A stretch of DNA of 64,000 nucleotides from contig OZ037765.1 in assembly GCA_964035545.1 (NCBI GenBank), positions 15,184,698-15,248,697 of the forward strand, given 5' to 3'. Positions 32,734-43,800 of this stretch are shown in pieces. The position numbers were made by a program, and so were the translations under genes. The stretch is from Bugula neritina. Lineage: Eukaryota > Bryozoa > Gymnolaemata > Cheilostomatida > Bugulidae. Below the pieces are notes generated by a model. It saw nothing but the letters and a program-made list of their open reading frames with translations. It did not search any database and was not told the origin of the DNA. How positions within the stretch are numbered: position 1 is the stretch's first letter; every line of letters begins with the position of its first letter.

Positions 32734-32756
32734 GCAAGCTATTCATTATAGCTTGC
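32734..32756. other. Perfect 9-bp hairpin inside element copy 1
   Basis: The stem is GCAAGCTAT (32734-32742), the loop TCATT, and the return arm ATAGCTTGC (32748-32756). It is followed at once by the self-complementary CAGCTAGCTAG stretch. In copy 2 (35702-35724) the return arm is ATAGCCTGC, which breaks one pair. Its role is unknown; it could be a structural or subterminal recognition feature, or chance. Confidence 0.7.
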
Positions 32757-32861
32757 CAGCTAGCTAGCCTGTAATTATTATGTAGGCGCCAATATCTTCT
32801 CATCCCTACGTGCTCAGTGAAGCGTGAAGTGCTGCGCGCTGCTAGTTTCTTATGAGAAAAT

Positions 32862-33158
32862 ATGGCATTTTCAGTGTATAAATCACCAATTTATGAGCAA
32901 TCTAGCAGAGTTATTGAAAAAAGAAAAAAACTTACACTGGAGAAATATCTCAGGATTCCAGCAGTGCAATTTTTATTCAGATATCATGCTTTGCTGCTGA
33001 GATATTCTACTGGTACTGAAAAGTCAGCTTTTCAGGTAAAATTGGCCAAAATTTGGCAGTTTTTTGTCTATAACTTCGCAAAAAAAATGAAAATTGAAAT
33101 TTCCAAAAAACTTACACTGGAGAAAAAGAAGATCTACAACATAGTTTTTAAATTTTGA
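32862..33158 (+). pseudogene. 98-codon open frame in element copy 1, doubtful coding
   Basis: An ATG at 32862 opens 98 codons, starting MAFSVYKSPIYEQSS and rich in Lys, Phe and Leu (for example KKLTLEKYLRI and a second KKLTLEKKKIY). I recognise no transposase, DNA-binding or membrane domain and no catalytic triad. The second element copy has the same open frame with five base differences inside it, and all five change the amino acid (F3I, P9L, S49F, V59A, W65R). That gives no sign of purifying selection. I see no ribosome-context or splice evidence. The most likely reading is a chance frame in a non-autonomous element, or a remnant of a longer ancestral gene. It is recorded only so a reader knows it is there. 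Confidence 0.2.
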
Positions 33159-33200
33159 CTCTAGCACAATTAGGTGAGATTTTATTTTACTGGTACTGAA
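32925..33200 (+). repeat. Two matched motifs repeated 180 bp apart inside copy 1
   Basis: AAAAAACTTACACTGGAGAA begins at 32925 and again at 33105. TACTGGTACTGAA begins at 33008 and again at 33188. Both pairs are exactly 180 bp apart, and the DNA between them is weakly similar. This suggests an old, decayed 180-bp internal duplication. The same arrangement is in copy 2 (35893/36073 and 35976/36156), so it predates the split of the copies. Confidence 0.65.
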
Positions 33201-33248
33201 TTCTTATATGATTACAATGCAAACCTCAGCAAGGCAGTTGCAGCTAAA

Positions 33249-33271
33249 AGGTTGCCCTTAACTATCCTGTG
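33249..33271 (-). repeat. Right terminal inverted repeat, copy 1
   Basis: It ends in TGCCCTTAACTATCCTGTG, the exact inverse complement of the first 19 bases of the element, with CCT also matching beyond one mismatch. Confidence 0.9.
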
Positions 33272-33273
33272 AA
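33272..33273. other. Target-site duplication, right of element copy 1 (AA)
   Basis: This is the second copy of AA; the satellite resumes immediately as TACACTGCAACATACTAC. Confidence 0.75.
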
Positions 33274-35481
33274 TACACTGCAACATACTACAACATACTG
33301 AAATACACTGTAACATTATGAATTACACTGCAACACATTGAAAATACTGCAACATACCGAAATATATGGCAAACTACTGAAATATACTGCAACACATTGA
33401 AATATACCGCAACATACTGAAATATGCTGTAGCACACTGAAATACACTGCAACTCACTATAATATAGTGTAATATACAGAAATGTACTGTAACATACTGA
33501 AATACACTGTAACATACTGAAATATACTGCAACATACTGAAGTACACTGCAACATACTGCAACATACTGAAATACACTGTAACATATTGAAATACACTAC
33601 AACACATTGAAATATACTGCAACACACTGAAGAATACGGCAACATACTGAAATATACTGCGACACATTGAAATATACTGCAACATACTGAAATATGCGGT
33701 AGCATACTGAAATATACTGTAACACACTGTAAAATACTGCAACATACTGCAACATACTGACATACACTGGAACATACTGAAATACACTGCAACATACTAC
33801 AACACACTGAAATACACTGTAACCTACTGAAATATGCTGTAGCACACTGAAATATACTGCAACACACTGAAGAATACGGCAACATACTGAAATATACTGT
33901 AACACACTGAAATATACTGCAAAACACTGAAATACACTGTAACATACTGAAAAACACTGTAACATACTGAAATATACTGCAACACACTGCAACATACTGA
34001 AATGCGCTGTAACATACTGAAATACACTGCAACATACTACAACATATTGAAATACACTGCAACACATTGAAATATACTGCAACACACTGAAACATCTGGC
34101 AACATATTGAAATATACCGCAACATACTGAAATATGCTGTAGCACACTGAAATACACCGCAACTCACTATAATATAGTGTAAAATACAGAAATGTACTGT
34201 AAAATACTGAAATATACTGTAACATACTGAAATATACTGCAACATACTGAAGTACACTGCAACATACTGCAACATACTGAAATACACTGTAACATATTGA
34301 AATACATTACAACACATTGAAATATACTGCAACACACTGATATATGCTGTAGCACACTGAAATACACTGCAACTCACTATAATATAGTGTAATATACAGA
34401 AATGTACTGTAACATACTGAGATACACTGCAACATACTGCAACATACTGCAACATACTGAAATACACTGTAACATATTGAAATAGACTGCAACACACTGA
34501 AGGATACGGCAACATACTGAAATATACTGCGACACATTGAAATATACTGCAACATTCTGAAATATGCTGTAGCATACTGAAATATACTGTAACACACTGT
34601 AATATACTGCAACATACTGCAACATACTGACATACACTGGAACATACTGAAATACACTGCAACATATTACAACATACTGAAATACACTGTAACCTACTGA
34701 AATATGCTGTAGCACACTGAAATATACTGCAGCATACTGAAATATAATGCAAGTTACTACAACATACTGAAATACACTGTGACATACTGAGATACACTGC
34801 AACACCTTGAAATATACTGCAACACACTGAAAGATACGGCAACATACTGAAATATACTGCGACACATTGAAATATACTGCAGCATACTGAAATATGCTGC
34901 AGCGTATTGAAATATGCTGTAGCACACTGAATTATACTGCAACATACTGAAATATAATGCAAGTTACTACAACATACTGAAATACACTGTGACATACTGA
35001 AATACACTGCAACATACTGCAAGATACTGCAACATACTGAAATACACTGTAACATATTGAAATACACTGCAAAACCTTGAAATATACTGCAACACACTGA
35101 AGGATACGGCAACATACTGAAATATACTGCGACACATTTAAATATACTGCAACATACTGAAATATGCTGTAGCATACTGAAATATACTGTAACACACTGT
35201 AATATACTGCAACATACTGACATATACTGGAACATACTGAAATACACTCCAACATACTACAACATACTGAAATACACTGTAACCTACTGAAATATGCTGT
35301 AACACACTGAAGTATATTGCAACATACTGAAATATAATGCAAGTAACTACAACATACTGAAACACACTGTGACATACTGAGATACACTGCAACATACTGC
35401 AACATACTGCAACATACTGAAATACACTGTAACAGACTGAAATGTACTGTAACACACTGAAATATACTGCAACATGCTGAA

Positions 35482-35483
35482 AT
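35482..35483. other. Target-site duplication, left of element copy 2 (AT)
   Basis: AT at 35482-35483 is repeated at 36240-36241. The uninterrupted paralogous site at 23982-23983 has a single AT. Confidence 0.75.
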
Positions 35484-35506
35484 CACAGGATAGTTAAGGG
35501 CATCCT
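35484..35506 (+). repeat. Left terminal inverted repeat, copy 2
   Basis: It is identical to the left end of copy 1 (CACAGGATAGTTAAGGGCA, then TCCT). It pairs with 36217-36239 at 21 of 23 bases. Confidence 0.9.
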
Positions 35507-35829
35507 CACAAAGAATATCATAAATTTCTCTCAAAATGTAGTTCGGGTTCTTGAATAATATTGCTCTGCGGGTGGCATGCGTGTTGCCTACTTGTAATTG
35601 TTTAGCCTAAGATTAAACTACAACCAATAAGCAGCAACCTTCATTAGGGCTGCGTTATCTATCAACATTCCATTATGGGTGCTACATAAACAAAGTACAA
35701 AGCAAGCTATTCATTATAGCCTGCCAGCTAGCTAGCCTGTAATTATTATGTAGGCGCCAATATCTTCTCATCCCTACGTGCTCAGTGAAGCGTGAAGCGC
35801 TGCGCGCTGCTAGTTTCCTATGAGAAAAT

Positions 35830-36126
35830 ATGGCAATTTCAGTGTATAAATCACTAATTTATGAGCAATCTAGCAGAGTTATTGAAAAAAGAAAAAAACT
35901 TACACTGGAGAAATATCTCAGGATTCCAGCAGTGCAATTTTTATTCAGATATCATGCTTTGCTGCTGAGATATTTTACTGGTACTGAAAAGTCAGCTTTT
36001 CAGGCAAAATTGGCCAAAATTCGGCAGTTTTTTGTCTATAACTTCGCAAAAAAAATGAAAATTGAAATTTCCAAAAAACTTACACTGGAGAAAAAGAAGA
36101 TCTACAACATAGTTTTTAAATTTTGA
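35830..36126 (+). pseudogene. 98-codon open frame in element copy 2, doubtful coding
   Basis: This is the counterpart of the frame at 32862-33158, starting MAISVYKSLIYEQSS and ending at the same stop. It is open over the same length but differs by five amino-acid replacements and no synonymous change. No domain is recognised. The frame may survive simply because the copies are young. Low confidence that it is translated. Confidence 0.2.
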
Positions 36127-36216
36127 CTCTAGCACAATTAAGTGAGATTTTATTTTACTGGTACTGAATTCTTATATGATTACAATGCAAACCTCAGCAA
36201 GGCAGTTGCAACTAAA

Positions 36217-36239
36217 AGGTTGTCCTTAACTATCCTGTG
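36217..36239 (-). repeat. Right terminal inverted repeat, copy 2
   Basis: It ends in CTTAACTATCCTGTG. It carries one extra substitution (TGTCC for TGCCC) compared with copy 1. Confidence 0.88.
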
Positions 36240-36241
36240 AT
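36240..36241. other. Target-site duplication, right of element copy 2 (AT)
   Basis: This is the second copy of AT; the satellite resumes as ACACTGTAACATACTGAAAT, colinear with 23984 onward. Confidence 0.75.
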
Positions 36242-37058
36242 ACACTGTAACATACTGAAATATACTGCAACATACTGCAACATACTGAAATACACTGTAA
36301 CATACAGAAATACACTGCAACATACTGCAACATACTGAATTACACTGGAACAAATTGAAACACACTACAACACATTGAAATATACTGCAACACACTGAAA
36401 CATACAGGAACATACTGAAATATACTGCGACACATTGAAATATACTGCAACATAGTTAAATATAATGCAAGATACTGCAACATTCTGAAATACACTGTGA
36501 CATACTGAAATACACTGCAACATACTGCAACATACTGCAACATACTGAAATACACTGTAACATATTGAAATACACTGCAACACGTTGAAATATACTGTAA
36601 CACACTGAAACATACGGCAACATACTGAAATATGCTGCAACACATTGAAATATACTGCAACATACTGAAATATGCTGTAGTATACTGAAACACACTGCAA
36701 CACAGTGAAGTATACTGTAAAATACAGAAATGTACTGTAACATATTGAAACATATGTCAACATACTGAAATGTACTGCAACATGCTGAAATATATTGCAA
36801 CATACTGAAATACACTGTAACAAACCCAATTACACTGCAACAAACTGCAACATACTGAAATACGCTGTAACATATTGAAATAGGCTCCAACACATTGAAC
36901 GAAACTGCAACATACCTAAATATACGACAACATACTGAAAGATACTGTACCACATTGAAAAACATTGCAACATACTGAAACATGCTGTAGCACATTAAAA
37001 TACACTGTAAGATACTGAAATACACTGCAACATGCTGAAATACACTGTAACCTACTGA

Positions 37059-37060
37059 AA
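37059..37060. other. Empty paralogue of the copy 1 insertion site
   Basis: The satellite at about 36,824-37,120 repeats, in order, the variants on both sides of element copy 1: the AAACCCAATT patch, ACCACATTGAAAAACATTG, GCACATTAAAATACACTG, then CATTATGAATTAC on the right. It has no element and only one AA at the junction, which defines the insertion point and the 2-bp duplication. Confidence 0.82.
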
Positions 37061-37100
37061 TACACTGCAACATACTACAACATACTGAAATACACTGTAA

Positions 37101-40100
37101 CATTATGAATTACACTGCAACACATTGAAAAATACTGCAACATACCGAAATATATGGCAAACTACTGAAATATACTTTAACAGATTGAAAAAAACTGCAT
37201 CATACTGAAATATACTGTAACACACTGAAATATACTGCAAAACACTGAAATACACTGTAAAATACTGAAATACACTGTAACATACTGAAATATACTGCAA
37301 CACACTGCAACATACTGAAATGCGCTGTAACATACTGAAATACACTGCAACATACTACAACATATTGAAATACACTGCAACACATTGAAATATACGGCGA
37401 CACACTGAAACATACGGCAACATATTGAAATATACTGCAACACATTGAAATATACCGCAACATACTGAAATATGCTGTAGCACACTGAAATACACTGCAA
37501 CTCACTATAATATAGTGTAATATACAGAAATGTACCGTAACATACTGAAATACACTGTAACATACTGAAATATACTGCAACATACTGAAGTACACTGCAA
37601 CATACTGCAACATACTGAAATACACTGTAACATATTGAAATACACTGCAAAACCTTGAAATATACTGCAACACACTGAAGGATACGGCAACATACTGAAA
37701 TATACTGCGACACATTGAAATATACTGCAACATACTGAAATATGCCGTAGCATACTGAAATATACTGTAACACACTGTAATATACTGCAACATACTGCAA
37801 CATACTGACATACACTGGAACATACTGAAATACACTGCAACATACTACAACATACTGAAATACACTGTAACCTACTGAAATATGCCGTAGCACACTGAAA
37901 TAAACTGCAACATACTGAAATATAATGCAAGTTACTACAACATACTGAAATACACTGCGACATACTGGGATACACTGCAACATACTGCAACATACTGTAA
38001 CATACTGAAATACACTGTAACCTACTGAAATACACTGCAACATACTACGACATACTGAAATACACTGTAACATTATGAATTACACTGCAACACATTGAAA
38101 AATACTGCAACATACCGAAATATATGGCAAACTACTGAAATATACTTTAACACATTGAAAAAAACTGCATCATACTGAAATATACTGTAACACACTGAAA
38201 TATACTGCAAAACACTGAAATACACTGTAACATACTGAAATACACTGTAACATACTGAAATATTCTGCAACACACTGCAACATACTGAAATGCGCTGTAA
38301 CATACTGAAATACACTGCAACATACTACAACATATTGAAATATACTGCAACACATTGAAATATACTGCAACACACTGAAACATCTGGCAACATATTGAAA
38401 TATACTGCAACACATTGAAATATACCGCAACATACTGAAATATGCTGTAGCACACTGAAATACACCGCAACTCACTATAATATAGTGTAATATACAGAAG
38501 TGTACTGTAACATACTGAAATATACTGTAACATACTGAAATATACTGCAACATACTGAAGTACACTGCAACATACTGCAACATACTGAAATACACTGTAA
38601 CATATTGAAATACATTACAACACATTGAAATATACTGCAACACACTGAAATATGCTGTAGCACACTGAAATACACCGCAACTCACTATAATATAGTGTAA
38701 TATACAGAAATGTACTGTAACATACTGAGATACACTGCAACATACTGCAACATACTGCAACATACTGAAATACACTGTAACATATTGAAATAGACTGCAA
38801 AACCTTGAAATATACTGCAACACACTGAAGGATATGGCAACATACTGAAATATACTGCGACACATTGAAATATACTGCAACATACTGAAATATGCTGTAG
38901 CATACTGAAATATACTGTAACACACTGTAATATACTGCAACATACTGCAACATACTGACATACACTGGAACATACTGAAATACACTGCAACATACTACAA
39001 CATACTGAAATACACTGTAACCTACTGAAATATGCTGTAGCACACTGAAATATACTGCAGCATGCTGAAATATAATGCAAGTTACTACAACATACTGAAA
39101 TACACTGTGACATACTGAGATACACTGCAACACCTTGAAATATACTGCAACACACTGAAACATACGGCAACATACTGAAATATACTGCAACACATTGAAA
39201 TATACTGCAACATACTGAAATTTGCTGTAGTATACTGAAACACACTGCAACACAGTGAAGTATACTGTAAACTACAGAAATATACTGTAACATACTGAAA
39301 CATATGTCAACATACTGAAATGTACTGCAACATGCTGAAATATATTGCAACATACTGAAATACACTGTAACAAACCCAATTACACTGCAACAAACTGCAA
39401 CATACTGAAATACGCTGTAACATATTGAAATACGCTCCAACACATTGAACGAAACTGCAACATACCTAAATATACGACAATATACTGAAAGATACTGTAC
39501 CACATTGAAAAACATTGCAACATACTGAAACATGCTGTAGCACATTAAAATACACTGTAAGATACTGAAATACACTGCAACATGCTGAAATACACTGTAA
39601 CCTACTGAAATACACTGCAACATACTACAACATACTGAAATACACTGTAACATTATGAATTACACTGCAACACATTGAAAAATACTGCAACATACCGAAA
39701 TATATGGCAAACTACTGAAATATACTTTAACAGATTGAAAAAAACTGCATCATACTGAAATATACTGTAACACACTGAAATATACTGCAAAACACTGAAA
39801 TACACTGTAACATACTGGAATACACTGTAACATACTGAAATATACTGCAACACACTGCAACATACTGAAATGCGCTGTAACATACTGAAATACACTGCAA
39901 CATACTACAACATATTGAAATACACTGCAACACATTGAAATATACTGCAACACACTGAAACATACGGCAACATATTGAAATATACTGCAACACATTGAAA
40001 TATACCGCAACATAGTGAAATATGCTGTAGCACACTGAAATACACTGCAACTCACTATAATATAGTGTAATATACAGAAATGTACTGTAACATACTGAAA

Positions 40101-43100
40101 TACACTGTAACATACTGAAATATACTGCAACATACTGAAGTATACTGCAACATACTGCATCATACTGAAATACACTGTAACATATTGAAATACACTGCAA
40201 AACCTTGAAATATACTGCAACACACTGAAGGATACGGCAACATACTGAAATATACTGCGACACATTGAAATATACTGCTACATACTGAAATATGCTGTAG
40301 CATACTGAAATATACTGTAACACACTGTAATATACTCCAACATACTGCAACATACTGACATACACTGGAACATACTGAAATACACTGCAACATACTACAA
40401 CATACTGAAATACACTGTAACCTACTGAAATATGCCGTAGCACACTGAAATATACTGCAACATACTGAAATATAATGCAAGTTACTACAACATACTGAAA
40501 TACACTGTGACATACTGAGATACACTGCAACATACTGCAACATACTGTAACATACTGAAATACACTGTAGCCTACTGAATTACACTGCAACATACTACAA
40601 CATACTGAAATACACTGTAACATTATGAGTTACACTGCAACACATTGAAAAATACTGCAACATACCGAAATATATGGCAAACTACTGAAATATACTTTAA
40701 CACATTGAAAAAAACTGCATCATACTGAAATATACTGTAACACACTGAAATATACTGCAAAACACTGAAATACACTGTAACATACTGAAATACACTGTAA
40801 CATACTGAAACATACTGCAACACACTGCAACATACTGAAATGCGCTGTAACATACTGAAATACACTGCAACATACTACAACATATTGAAATACACTGCAA
40901 CACATTGAAATATACTGCAACACACTGAAACATCTGGCAACATATTGAAATATACTGCAACACATTGAAATATACCGCAACATACTGAAATATGCTGTAG
41001 CACACTGAAATACACCGCAACTCACTATAATATAGTGTAATATACAGAAATGTACTGTAACATACTGAAATATACTGTAACATACTGAAATATACTGCAA
41101 CATACTGAAGTACACTGTAACATATTGAAATACATTACAACACATTGAAATATACTGCAACACACTGAAATATGCTGTAGCACACAGAAATACACTGCAA
41201 CTCACTGTAATATAGTGTAATATACAGAAATGTACTGTAACATACTGAGATACACTGCAACATACTGCAACATACTGCAACATACTGAAATACACTGTAA
41301 CATATTGAAATAGACTGCAAAACCTTGAAATATACTGCAACACACTGAAGGATATGGCAACATACTGAAATATACTGCGACACATTGAAATATACTGCAA
41401 CATACTGAAATATGCTGTAGCATACTGAAATATACTGTAACACACTGTAATATACTGCAACATACTGCAACATACTGACATACACTCCAACATACTGAAA
41501 TGCACTGCAACCTACTGAAATATGCTGTAGCACACTGAAATATACTGCAGCATGCTGAAATATAATGCAAGTTACTACAACATACTGAAATACACTGTGA
41601 CATACTGAGATACACTGCAACACCTTGAAATATACTGCAACACACTGAAAGATACGGCAACATACTGAAATATACTGCGACACATTGAAATATACTGCAG
41701 CATACTGAAATATGCTGTAGCATAATGAAATATGCTGTAGCACACTGAAATAAACTGCAACATACTGAAATATAATGCAAGTTACTACAACATACTGAAA
41801 TACACTGTGACATACTGAAATACACTGCAACATACTGCAAGATACTGCAACATACTGAAATACACTGTAACATATTGAAATACACTGCAAAACCTTGAAA
41901 TATACTGCAACACACTGAAGGATACGGCAACATACTGAAATATACTGCGACACATTTAAATATACTGCAACATACTGGAATATGCTGTAGCATACTGAAG
42001 TATACTGTAACACACTGTAATATACTGCAACATACTGCAACATACCGACATATATTGGAACATACTGAAATACACTCCAACATACTACAACATACTGAAA
42101 TACACTGTAACCTACTGAAATATGCTGTAACACACTGAAGTATACTGCAACATACTGAAATATAATGCAAGTAACTACAACATACTGAAACACACTGTGA
42201 CATACTGAGATACACTGCAACATACTGCAACATACGGCAACATACTGAAATACACTGTAACAGACTGAAATGCACTGTAACACACTGAAATATACTGCAA
42301 CATGCTGAAATACACTGTAACATACTGAAATACACTGCAACATACTACAACATACTGAAATACACTGTAACATTATGAATTACACTGCAACACATTGAAA
42401 AATACTGCAACATACCGAAATATATGGCAAACTACTGAAATATACTTTAACACTTTGAAAAAAACTGCATCATACTGAAATATACTGTAACACACTGAAA
42501 TATACTGCAAAACACTGAAATACACTGTAACATACTGAAAAACACTGTAACATACTGAAATATACTGCAACACACTGCAACATACTGAAATGCGCTGTAA
42601 CATACTGAAATACACTGCAACATACTACAACATATTGAAATACACTGCAACACATTGAAATATACTGCAACACACTGAAACATCTGGCAACACATTGAAA
42701 TATACTGCAACACATTGAAATATACCGCAACATACTAAAATATGCTGTAGCACACTGAAATACACCGCAACTCACTATAATATAGTGTAATATACAGAAA
42801 TGTACTGTAACATACTGAAATATACTGTAACATACTGAAATATACTGCAACATACTGAAGTACACTGTAACATATTGAAATACATTACAACACATTGAAA
42901 TATACTGCAACACACTGAAATATGCTGTAGCACACAGAAATACACTGCAACTCACTATAATATAGTGTAATATACAGAAATGTACTGTAACATACTGAGA
43001 TACACTGCAACATACTGCAACATACTGCAACATACTGAAATACACTGTAACATATTGAAATAGACTGCAAAACCTTGAAATATACGGCAACACACTGAAG

Positions 43101-43800
43101 GATATGGCAACATACTGAAATATACTGCGACACATTGAAATATACTGCAACATACTGAAATATGCTGTAGCATACTGAAATATACTGTAACACACTGTAA
43201 TATACTGCAACATACTGCAACATACTGACATACACTCGAACATACTGAAATACACTGCAACCTACTGAAATATGCTGTAGCACACTGAAATATACTGCAG
43301 CATACTGAAGTATGCTGTAGCATAATGAAATATGCTGTAGCACACTGAAATATACTGCAACATACTGAAATATAATGCAAGTTACTACAACATACTGAAA
43401 TACACTGTGACATACTGAAATACACTGCAACAAACTGCAACATACTGCAACATACTGCAACATACTGCAACATACTGAAATACACTGTAACATATTGAAA
43501 TACACTGCAACACATTGAAATATACTGCAACACACTGAAACATACGGCAACATACTGAAATATACTGCAACACATTGAAATATACTGCAACATACTGAAA
43601 TATGCTGTAGTATACTGAAACACACTGCAACACAGTGAAGTATACTGTAAAATACAGAAATATACTGTAACATACTGAAACATATGTCAACTTACTGAAA
43701 TGTACTGCAACATGCTGAAATATATTGCAACATACTGAAATACACTGTAACCTACTAAAATACACTGCAACATACTACAACATACTGAAATACACTGTAA
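37101..43800 (+). repeat. Higher-order repeat ladder (970, 1,580, 970, 1,750 and 1,430 bp spacings)
   Basis: The landmark CATTATGAATTACACTG (one copy reads GAGTTAC) lies at 37101, 38071, 39651, 40621, 42371 and 43801. Spacings are 970, 1,580, 970, 1,750 and 1,430 bp, all multiples of 10. The 970 + 1,580 pair acts as a 2,550-bp composite: variants near 38,170 recur near 40,720. Individual units differ by gain or loss of whole monomers. No gene is present. Confidence 0.82.

Larger units (their letters stand above)
32516..33271. mobile_element. Non-autonomous DNA transposon (MITE-like), copy 1, 756 bp
   Basis: This is the first DNA in the window that is not satellite. It starts CACAGGATAGTTAAGGGCA and ends with the inverse complement, giving 23-bp terminal inverted repeats with one mismatch. 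It is flanked by a 2-bp direct duplication (AA). Removing the element plus one AA restores the satellite order CCTACTGAAA then TACACTGCAA, seen uninterrupted at 37051-37070. At 756 bp with no transposase-like frame, it must have been mobilised in trans. The CAC tip and 2-bp duplication would suit CMC-type (CACTA/Mirage) elements, and ISL2EU-type elements also make 2-bp duplications, so the superfamily is undecided. The second copy, 2,968 bp downstream, has the same length and about 15 substitutions by eye. Confidence 0.92.
33272..35483 (+). repeat. Satellite array between the two element copies
   Basis: This 2.2-kb block has the same 10-bp monomer and orientation as the main array, including the CATTATGAATTACACTG variant, the CACTATAATATAGTG palindrome and GGATACGGCA monomers. 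It starts in CTG register 8 (mod 10) and slips to 7 at about 33340, where the usual GAAAAATACTG is one A short. The order of variants left of 35483 is colinear with about 23,841-23,983. No gene is present. Confidence 0.95.
35484..36239. mobile_element. Non-autonomous DNA transposon (MITE-like), copy 2, 756 bp
   Basis: It has the same length, orientation and content as the element at 32516-33271, with about 15 base substitutions and no indel seen by eye. The ends form 23-bp inverted repeats with two mismatches; the right end reads TGTCCTTAACTATCCTGTG, one change from copy 1. The flanking satellite differs from that of copy 1 and has its own 2-bp duplication (AT), so this is a separate insertion and not a duplicate of copy 1 with its surroundings. 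The uninterrupted form of this site occurs at about 23,841-24,120 and again 26,322 bp further on. It carries no transposase-like frame. Confidence 0.92.

Noticed and set aside
32516-33271. Tc1/mariner-type MITE
   Set aside because: Such elements duplicate TA; here the duplications are AA and AT, and shifting the boundary does not give TA on both sides while keeping the inverted repeats intact.
34932-35534. Minus-strand 200-codon frame starting inside element copy 2 (MREIYDILCEDALNYPVI) and running into satellite
   Set aside because: The first residues come from the element's left end by chance and the rest is satellite cycle. A similar accidental frame crosses the left junction of copy 1 (32371-32610).
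32516-36239. The two elements as one composite transposon or an LTR pair
   Set aside because: Each copy has its own complete inverted ends and its own target duplication, and each has a separate empty site. The 2.2 kb between them is ordinary satellite without genes, primer-binding site or polypurine tract.
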